DNA of 64,000 nt. Source: Pseudomonas nitroreducens (GTDB lineage Bacteria > Pseudomonadota > Gammaproteobacteria > Pseudomonadales > Pseudomonadaceae). Of the stretch, positions 58,562-64,000 are shown piece by piece (the stretch's first letter is position 1; every line of letters starts with the position of its first letter). The stretch spans positions 620,001 through 684,000 of the forward strand of contig NZ_JALJXP010000001.1 of assembly GCF_024170165.1 (NCBI RefSeq), written 5' to 3'. The notes below the pieces were generated by a model, which saw only the letters and a list, made by a program, of their open reading frames with translations, made no database searches and was not told the DNA's origin. Made by a program: the position numbers and the translations under genes.

Positions 58562-59068
58562 TCAGGCCCCCCGCTCGGTGGGCTGCGCGGCCCAGAAACC
58601 GGGCTGGTTCGGGCAGTAGCTGCGGATCACGAGTACGTCGTCGACGGCGCGGAACATCAGTGCCTGCTCGTAGGTGACCACGGTGGCGCCGTTGTCATCG
58701 CCGATCTGCCCCAGGTACCAGCCGCCGAGGATCTGTCGGGCCAGCCACTGCTGACGCTCGTTCCAGCCTTGCGGATCGTCGCCCAGGCGGTCGAGCAGTT
58801 CGCTCAGGCTCTGCTTGAGCGCGCTGTCACGCTGCGCCAGGGCCTGGAACAGCCGCTGGCCGATGCGCGGATCGAGGTTGCTGCGCCCGGTGAGGCGCTG
58901 GGAGAGGGTCATGAAGCCTTCCAGCTCGGTCGCGGCCTGGGGCGTCAGCGCGGCCCAGGTGCGCGCGGCGGGACTGAGCAGCACACCGCCGACGGCGGCA
59001 CTGGCGCAGGCCACCGCCAGCAGGCGGCGGCGCGAAAGGGGGACGGCGGGCAGTGGTGCCTCGGACAT
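58562..59068 (-). CDS. Tat-exported small subunit of FAD dehydrogenase
   Basis: 168 aa, gluconate 2-dehydrogenase subunit 3 / sorbitol dehydrogenase family. Twin-arginine signal '[20 protein letters not shown]' (12-31). The mature part is helical, with 'GGWYLG' and '[22 protein letters not shown]'. In this family it carries the large subunit across the membrane. First gene; GAGAGG lies upstream of the ATG. Confidence 0.9.
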   Translation of the reverse strand: MSEAPLPAVPLSRRRLLAVACASAAVGGVLLSPAARTWAALTPQAATELEGFMTLSQRLTGRSNLDPRIGQRLFQALAQRDSALKQSLSELLDRLGDDPQGWNERQQWLARQILGGWYLGQIGDDNGATVVTYEQALMFRAVDDVLVIRSYCPNQPGFWAAQPTERGA

Positions 59069-59278
59069 GACGACCTCTCTTGCAACAGGCGAACGGTTGG
59101 GGAGTGCGGTCTGTCGCCGCTTGAATCGGGTGTTGGTCGGCCAGGCTGGCGATACCTGGCGCAGGCCCTTAGTATTGCCGCTTGTTCAGATTCTGCCGGG
59201 CGATCCACTCTGCCGGCGGCCCACCCCGGAGCCGCGCCGCAGAGCCTCACCGACCGGCTTTTGGGTGAAACCGCAGCG

Positions 59279-60073
59279 ATGAAACAGTACCTCGACCTCA
59301 TGCGCCACGTGCGCGAACACGGCACCTTCAAGAGCGACCGCACCGGCACCGGCACCTACAGCGTGTTCGGCCACCAGATGCGTTTCGACCTCGCCGAAGG
59401 CTTCCCGCTGGTGACCACCAAGAAGTGCCACCTCAAATCGATCGTCCATGAGCTGCTGTGGTTCCTCAAAGGTTCGACCAACATTGCCTACCTGAAGGAA
59501 AACGGCGTCTCGATCTGGGACGAATGGGCCGACGAGAACGGCGACCTGGGCCCGGTCTACGGCTACCAGTGGCGTTCCTGGCCGGCGCCGGACGGCCGCC
59601 ATATCGACCAGATCGCCAACCTGATGCAGATGCTGAAGAGCAACCCGGACTCGCGCCGCCTGATCGTCTCCGCGTGGAACCCCGCGCTGATCGACGAAAT
59701 GGCTCTGCCGCCCTGCCACGCGCTGTTCCAGTTCTATGTGGCCGACGGCAAGCTCAGCTGCCAGCTGTACCAGCGCTCGGCCGACATCTTCCTCGGCGTG
59801 CCCTTCAACATCGCCAGCTACGCACTGCTGACCCTGATGGTCGCGCAGGTCGCCGGGCTGCAGCCCGGCGAGTTCATCTGGACCGGCGGCGACTGCCACC
59901 TGTACGCCAACCACCTGGAGCAGACCGACCTGCAGCTGACCCGCCAGCCGCTGCCGCTGCCCACCATGAAGATCAACCCCGAGGTGAAGGACCTGTTCGA
60001 CTTCCGCTTCGAGGACTTCGAGCTGGTCGGCTACGAAGCCCACCCGCACATCAAGGCGCCGGTCGCTGTCTGA
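59279..60073 (+). CDS. thyA: Thymidylate synthase
   Basis: 264 aa, E. coli length; dUMP + methylene-THF to dTMP. Nucleophile Cys146 in '[11 protein letters not shown]', plus '[11 protein letters not shown]', '[11 protein letters not shown]', '[20 protein letters not shown]' and the C-terminal '[10 protein letters not shown]'. The open frame runs back to 58769 but only the part from [10 protein letters not shown] is ThyA. In P. aeruginosa thyA lies after lgt, far from this region; here it is divergent from the dehydrogenase operon. Confidence 0.97.
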   Translation: MKQYLDLMRHVREHGTFKSDRTGTGTYSVFGHQMRFDLAEGFPLVTTKKCHLKSIVHELLWFLKGSTNIAYLKENGVSIWDEWADENGDLGPVYGYQWRSWPAPDGRHIDQIANLMQMLKSNPDSRRLIVSAWNPALIDEMALPPCHALFQFYVADGKLSCQLYQRSADIFLGVPFNIASYALLTLMVAQVAGLQPGEFIWTGGDCHLYANHLEQTDLQLTRQPLPLPTMKINPEVKDLFDFRFEDFELVGYEAHPHIKAPVAV

Positions 60074-60088
60074 CCTGCCCTCGTTGAA

Positions 60089-60119
60089 GAAAAGGCCGGC
60101 GCAATGCCGGCCTTTTTCG
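60089..60119 (+). terminator. thyA terminator
   Basis: AAAGGCCGGC-GCAAT-GCCGGCCTTTTT hairpin with T run, 16 bases after the thyA stop. Confidence 0.9.
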
Positions 60120-60138
60120 TTTCCGGGTAACCGATTGC

Positions 60139-60220
60139 GTAGGAGCGGACTCCGTCCGCGATGTGCAACCGGCTGGCTCGGAGCCGCCGGAAATCGATCG
60201 CGGAGGAATCCGCTCCTACG
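60139..60220. repeat. REP doublet of a variant type
   Basis: GTAGGAGCGGACTCCGTCCG at 60139-60158 and an inverted partner (CGGAGGAATCCGCTCCTACG, 60201-60220). The core differs from the GGCCATGCC type elsewhere in the window, so it belongs to another REP subtype. Confidence 0.75.
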
Positions 60221-60382
60221 TGGCATGGCACGCCGTGCCTGCCCATTCACTCGGTGAATAACTGTTTCGCCTGGCGGTACGAGGTTTCATGAGGTCGCGT
60301 CCCATTGCTATGCTGCCCCGGCTGGCCGCCGAGCAGCGGCCTACGGATTTTCCGCAGTACAACGACAAGATCGGGGACCGTC

Positions 60383-61540
60383 ATGCAGCCTTTCAGCTTC
60401 GCCACCACCGCGCAGATCCTCTGCGAAAGTGGTTCCGCCGCCCGCCTGGGTGAGCTCTGCCGCGAGCGCGGCGCCCAGCGCGTGCTCATCGTCACCGACC
60501 CCGGCATCACCCGGCTGAACATGCTCGACGGCGTGTTGCCGGGCTTTGCCGCCGCTGGCGTGGCGGTGGAAGTGTTCGACCAGGTGCTGGCCGACCCGCC
60601 GGAAAGCATCGTACTGGAAGCCGCTGACCAGGCGCGCCGGATGGCCGCGCAACTGGTGATCGGCTTTGGTGGCGGCAGCTCGATGGACGTCGCCAAGCTG
60701 GTTGCACTGCTGGCCCATCCGCTGGCAACCCTGGGTCTGAAGGATGTGTTCGGCGTCGGCAACGCCCGTGGCCCGCGCCTGCCGTTGATCCAGGTGCCGA
60801 CCACCGCCGGCACCGGCTCCGAGGTAACACCGATTGCCATCGTCACCACCGGCGAGACCACCAAGATGGGCGTGGTCAGCCCGTACCTGCTGCCCGACCT
60901 GGCCGTGCTCGACGCCGACCTCACCCTCGGCCTGCCGCCGGCGGTTACTGCCGCCACCGGCATCGACGCCATGGTCCACGCCATCGAGGCGTACACCAGC
61001 AAGCTGAAGAAGAACCCGCTGTCCGACCTGCTGGCCCGCGAAGCCCTGCGCCTGCTGGCGCTGAACCTCGACGAGGCGGTGCACAACGGTCGCAACCGCG
61101 AGGCGCGCCAGGCCATGCTGCTGGGCGCCTGCCTGGCCGGGCAGGCCTTCGCCAACGCCCCGGTGGCGGCCGTGCATGCGCTGGCCTATCCGCTGGGTGG
61201 GCACTTCCACATTCCCCACGGCCTTAGCAACGCGCTGGTGCTGCCCGAGGTGATCCGTTTCAATGCGCCCAGCGCCGGCGCGCTCTATGCCGAGCTGGCG
61301 CCGCTGCTGCTGGGCGAGCGCCTGCGCAGCGATGCCGACCGCACCGAGCAGTTCATCGCCGAACTGGCCGATCTCAGCCCGCGCAGCGGCCTGCCAGCAC
61401 GCCTGCGCGAGGCCGGCGTGCCGGAAGACAGCCTGCCGCGCCTGGCCGCCGATGCGATGTTGCAGCAACGCCTGCTGGTGAATAATCCCCGCGAGGTCAG
61501 CGAGAGCGACGCGCTGGCCATCTACCGAGCCGCCTTCTGA
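60383..61540 (+). CDS. Iron-containing alcohol dehydrogenase
   Basis: 385 aa group III alcohol dehydrogenase: NAD-binding 'VIGFGGGSSMDVAKLVALL' (about 92-110), 'QVPTTAGTGSEVTPIAIV', and metal ligands in 'GIDAMVHAIEAY' (Asp, His) and 'VHALAYPLGGHFHIPHGLSNALVLP' (two His). Substrate unknown. Followed 7 bases later by a thioesterase gene; the pair corresponds to PA5186-PA5185 in my memory of P. aeruginosa. Confidence 0.92.
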   Translation: MQPFSFATTAQILCESGSAARLGELCRERGAQRVLIVTDPGITRLNMLDGVLPGFAAAGVAVEVFDQVLADPPESIVLEAADQARRMAAQLVIGFGGGSSMDVAKLVALLAHPLATLGLKDVFGVGNARGPRLPLIQVPTTAGTGSEVTPIAIVTTGETTKMGVVSPYLLPDLAVLDADLTLGLPPAVTAATGIDAMVHAIEAYTSKLKKNPLSDLLAREALRLLALNLDEAVHNGRNREARQAMLLGACLAGQAFANAPVAAVHALAYPLGGHFHIPHGLSNALVLPEVIRFNAPSAGALYAELAPLLLGERLRSDADRTEQFIAELADLSPRSGLPARLREAGVPEDSLPRLAADAMLQQRLLVNNPREVSESDALAIYRAAF

Positions 61541-61547
61541 GAACCCG

Positions 61548-61982
61548 ATGAGCGAACAGCACCCCAGCCGCGCCGACTACGCGCACTTCCAGCCGATCAC
61601 CACGCGCTGGCACGACAACGATATCTACGGTCACGTGAACAACGTGACCTACTACGGCTTCTTCGACACCGCCGTGAACACCTACCTGATCGAGCGCGGC
61701 GGCCTGGATATCCACGACGGCGACGTGGTGGGCTTCGTGGTCAGCTCCAGCTGTGATTACTTCGCGCCGGTGGCCTTCCCCGAGCGCATCGAGGTCGGCC
61801 TGCGGGTCGGCAAGCTGGGCAACAGCTCGGTGCAGTACGAGCTGGCTATCTTCCGCGAAGACGATGACCTGGCCTGCGCGGCGGGCAAGTTCGTCCATGT
61901 GTTCGTGGATCGGGCGAGCAACCGGCCGGTGTCGATTCCGGCTCCCTTGCGCGAGGCAATGGAAGTGCTGGTTCGCGCCTGA
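61548..61982 (+). CDS. 4HBT-family acyl-CoA thioesterase
   Basis: 144 aa hot-dog fold, YbgC-like: '[25 protein letters not shown]' includes the catalytic Asp and the GHVNN helix start; '[34 protein letters not shown]' is the central strand region. Likely cytosolic; probable co-transcription with the alcohol dehydrogenase. Confidence 0.92.
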   Translation: MSEQHPSRADYAHFQPITTRWHDNDIYGHVNNVTYYGFFDTAVNTYLIERGGLDIHDGDVVGFVVSSSCDYFAPVAFPERIEVGLRVGKLGNSSVQYELAIFREDDDLACAAGKFVHVFVDRASNRPVSIPAPLREAMEVLVRA

Positions 61983-62000
61983 CCTGCAGGGCCGGGCGTC

Positions 62001-62366
62001 TCACCAGCCCATCGGGTAATGCTCGATCCGGCATGGCCGGCTGTTGCCGTCGCCCTTGCAGATGCCGTCCAGGTACTGGTAGCGCATCCATACCCGTTGC
62101 CCGGCTGCAGGCCAGTGCTGGCGCGGGATGCGGCTCTGCCAGTCGGCGCTTTCCGGTTCGAAGGCGATGACCTCGCCCGGGTTCGGGCACTCGGTGCCCG
62201 CCGAGCGCGGCTTGGCCGATGCGACCCGGCCTTCCAGTCCGCGCACGGGCAGCTTGAGCGCTCCGGTGATCTCCACTTCCAGCTGGCAGACCTGCCAGTC
62301 CCCGGCGTACGTGCTCTGCGCGGTGCTGAGCGTCAGTAGCAGTCCGGCGGCAGCAAGAGCTTTCAC
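62001..62366 (-). CDS. Secreted protein of unknown function (121 aa)
   Basis: Signal peptide 'LAAAGLLLTLSTAQSTYA', mature protein about 100 aa with four cysteines (two possible disulfides): 'WQVCQLEVEITGAL', 'GTECPNPGEVIAFEP', 'DGICKGDGNSRPCRIEHYPMGW'. Convergent with the thioesterase. AAGGAG upstream of the ATG. No family recognised. Confidence 0.8.
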   Translation of the reverse strand: MKALAAAGLLLTLSTAQSTYAGDWQVCQLEVEITGALKLPVRGLEGRVASAKPRSAGTECPNPGEVIAFEPESADWQSRIPRQHWPAAGQRVWMRYQYLDGICKGDGNSRPCRIEHYPMGW

Positions 62367-62782
62367 GAGTAACTCCTTGTCGGCAGTGATCCCTCCCCGG
62401 CAAGCCTATACCAGCCTTGCGGGATGACACGGGGCTTGTCCCAGGGGCGCGTCCGGCCCGATTCCGGCCGCCGGGAGGCAGTTCACCCAGGCGTCGCCAC
62501 CTCCGTATGGAGAGCGCTGAAGCTGCCGCGCGGTTCCCCGCACTTTTGACGATCCGACACACTTTCCCCGTGCCGCTGCGGAAGGGTGCCCCCCGATAAC
62601 CCCCGCGTGAAGTCCTGGCACGCAGCGAGAATTGCCCTGTGTCCAGGCAACGCTTGCCTTGTCATACCTCCGACATCTTCGCCCTGGCGAAATCGCTGGC
62701 GAATCGAGCGCCGTCCGCCGCCGGAGCTGAGCGCCTTGCTTTCGTGCCTGCCGGCCCGCGCCTGATGGCCGAACCCTGAACG
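62367..62782. other. Gene-free region
   Basis: About 415 bases. Promoter of the minus-strand 121-aa gene at its left end; the rest shows no convincing frame, repeat or RNA motif. Open frames here lack ribosome-binding sites and family features. Confidence 0.5.
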
Positions 62783-62810
62783 AAAAAGCCCGCCAAAAGG
62801 CGGGCTTTTC
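62783..62810 (-). terminator. Terminator of glycine-zipper gene A (bidirectional)
   Basis: AAAAGCCCGCC-AAAA-GGCGGGCTTTT, A and T runs on both sides, 14 bases beyond the stop codon of the minus-strand gene. Confidence 0.9.
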
Positions 62811-62823
62811 ACACCGGCATCTG

Positions 62824-63261
62824 TCAGTCGTCGTGATGCTTGTGTTTGTGCTTGTAGTGGCCGTTGCCCTTGTGATGACTCTTGTTGCTGCTGTGGTGGT
62901 CATCGTTGTTGTCATCGGCCAGGTGGTTGCCCAGCGCGCCGCCGGCCGCACCACCCAGGCCCGCGCCGATGGCGCCACCGGTGGAACCGCCGACCTTGTT
63001 GCCGATGACCGAGCCGCCGGCCGCACCCAGGCCGCCACCGATGGCCGCCTCGGTCTTGTTGCCGTTCTTCGCGCCCATCGCGCCGCCCGCAGCACCGCCT
63101 ACGCCGGCACCGATGGCCGCGCCGGTGGAGCCGCCCAGGGCGCCGCCGACCACGTTGCCGAGGGCGCCACCGACGCCCCCACCAATGGCGGATTTGGTGT
63201 CGTCGGCCACTGCGTGGCTGGCCAGCAGGGCCAGTGCCAGAACCGAAAGAGTCTTACGCAT
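62824..63261 (-). CDS. Glycine-zipper protein A with His/Lys-rich tail
   Basis: 145 aa: signal peptide (TLSVLALALLASHAVA), then about 90 residues of Gly/Ala zipper repeats ('AIGGGVGGALGNVVGGALGG', 'AAIGAGVGGAAGGAMGAKNG'), ending in a polar tail 'HHSSNKSHHKGNGHYKHKHK'. Glycine zippers associate with or insert into membranes; the tail could bind divalent metal. Start at MRKTLS with no clear Shine-Dalgarno; a longer frame to 63306 has no support. Paralogue of the next gene. Confidence 0.85.
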   Translation of the reverse strand: MRKTLSVLALALLASHAVADDTKSAIGGGVGGALGNVVGGALGGSTGAAIGAGVGGAAGGAMGAKNGNKTEAAIGGGLGAAGGSVIGNKVGGSTGGAIGAGLGGAAGGALGNHLADDNNDDHHSSNKSHHKGNGHYKHKHKHHDD

Positions 63262-63304
63262 GTTGCGAACCTGAATGTAGGAATTATCGGGAGAATTGTC
63301 CCGC

Positions 63305-63341
63305 ACACAAAACAGCCGGGCAATCAGGCCCGGCTGTCAGT
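63305..63341 (-). terminator. Terminator of glycine-zipper gene B
   Basis: ACAGCCGGGC-N6-GCCCGGCTGT with TTTTGTG on the minus strand, about 40 bases after the stop codon of gene B. It separates the two paralogues into independent transcripts. Confidence 0.85.
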
Positions 63342-63381
63342 CGTCGTTTCCGTGGACTGATCGCGGTTGCTACGCCGCGAA

Positions 63382-63882
63382 TCAATCCCAGTCGCGACGG
63401 TGGTGCTTGTGCTTGTACCAGCCACGGTGGCGACCGTTGTCGTGCCAGCGGCGATCGTAGTGACGATGGTCGTCGTAACGGGCGCGACGGTAGCCGCCGT
63501 GGTGGTCGTCATCGTCGTCACGGTTATTGTCGGCGTAATGGTTGCCCAGCGCGCCGCCAGCACCGCCACCCAGGGCCGCGCCGATCAGGCCACCGGTGGT
63601 GCCGCCCATCTTGTTGCCGATCACCTGGCCGCCAGCTGCGCCCAGGCCGCCGCCGATGGCGGCTTCCGTCTTGTTGCCGTGGCGGGCACCGACCGCGCCA
63701 CCGGCCGCACCGCCCAGACCACTACCAATGGCGGCGCCGGTGCTGCCACCGACCGACTGGCCGATGACCGAACCCAATACCCCGCCCAGGGCGCCACCGA
63801 CGCCGGCACGGGTGTCGCCGTCCGCGTAGGCGGTGCCACCGACCAGCGCGAGAGACAACAGGAGCATCGAGGAGTACTTCAT
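63382..63882 (-). CDS. Glycine-zipper protein B with His/Arg/Asp-rich tail
   Basis: 166 aa: signal peptide (SSMLLLSLALVGGTAYA), about 95 residues of zipper repeats ('GVGGALGGVLGSVIGQSVGG', 'NKTEAAIGGGLGAAGGQVIG' shared with gene A), then a charged tail with DDDDDHH and many His/Arg/Tyr pairs, ending HKHHRRDWD. AGAGAGGA lies before the ATG. Tandem duplicate of gene A with a diverged tail. Confidence 0.87.
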   Translation of the reverse strand: MKYSSMLLLSLALVGGTAYADGDTRAGVGGALGGVLGSVIGQSVGGSTGAAIGSGLGGAAGGAVGARHGNKTEAAIGGGLGAAGGQVIGNKMGGTTGGLIGAALGGGAGGALGNHYADNNRDDDDDHHGGYRRARYDDHRHYDRRWHDNGRHRGWYKHKHHRRDWD

Positions 63883-63972
63883 AGAGAGGATCTCTCTGTG
63901 GGGATGTTGGTGGCGATCCTCGGTTCGTGCGAAGGCTCTGACAAGGGGGTTCCGACGAGTAACACGACTTTC

Positions 63973-63995
63973 ATCAAATATTGCAAGTATTTGAT
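63973..63995. promoter_or_regulatory. AT-rich inverted repeat at the window edge
   Basis: ATCAAATA-TTGCAAG-TATTTGAT, perfect 8-base arms, about 90 bases upstream of gene B. Possible operator or part of an upstream gene's control region that continues beyond the window. Confidence 0.45.
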
Positions 63996-64000
63996 TTATG

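Overview
This is a GC-rich window (high GC3, REP/REPIN elements of the GTAGGAGCGGGC...CCCGC type) from a gammaproteobacterial chromosome, almost certainly a Pseudomonas of the P. aeruginosa / P. nitroreducens / P. citronellolis side of the genus. The backbone order ppk-ppx-trxA-rho-ubiD ... yhiI-rbbA-yhhJ ... EVE protein-fau-6S RNA-zapA-ygfB-pepP-ubiH-ubiI ... iron ABC transporter-gcvTHP follows, from memory, the P. aeruginosa PA5242-PA5213 region read in one direction. Product calls were made by reading protein motifs; no database search was run.

Layout. 1-8.7 kb: polyphosphate kinase (its 5' end lies outside the window) convergent with exopolyphosphatase, then thioredoxin, Rho, UbiD and a 2Fe-2S flavin reductase. 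8.7-18.4 kb (accessory block 1): a GcvA-like LysR regulator divergent from a seven-gene unit: PotABCD-type ABC importer, amidase-signature hydrolase, malonyl-CoA decarboxylase and MatB-type malonyl-CoA synthetase. Together these look like uptake of a malonyl-amide followed by its conversion to acetyl-CoA. 18.4-19.1 kb: a gene-free patch of REPs, hairpins, a hexanucleotide repeat and a 70-bp direct repeat. 19.1-20.1 kb: a quinone oxidoreductase. 20.2-27.6 kb (accessory block 2): a LysR regulator divergent from carbamate kinase, an MFS carrier and FdrA-YlbE-YlbF (AllFGH), the oxamate carbamoyltransferase set. A perfect FNR/Anr-type site lies in front, which suggests low-oxygen ATP formation from a carbamoyl donor.

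27.6-42.5 kb: a FliL-like protein, the YhiI-RbbA-YhhJ export/ribosome ATPase set, a CHASE-PAS-GGDEF diguanylate cyclase, an EVE-domain protein, a 44-aa membrane protein, 5-formyl-THF cyclo-ligase, 6S RNA, ZapA and its coiled-coil neighbour, YgfB, PepP, UbiH, a DUF4442 protein and UbiI. 42.5-50.6 kb: a Fur-box-preceded ferric-iron binding protein, a small secreted protein, the iron permease (no ATPase gene nearby) and the glycine cleavage genes gcvT, gcvH and gcvP.

50.6-59.1 kb (accessory block 3): dispersed repeats, a BRO-N protein, a small membrane protein, two tandem DUF2388 proteins, an octaheme cytochrome fused to HEAT/TPR repeats, and a three-gene membrane FAD dehydrogenase (triheme cytochrome, GMC flavoprotein with a 3Fe-4S-type cysteine set, Tat-exported small subunit). 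59.1-64 kb: thymidylate synthase in an unusual place, an iron-containing alcohol dehydrogenase with a thioesterase, a small secreted protein and two paralogous glycine-zipper proteins with His-rich tails.
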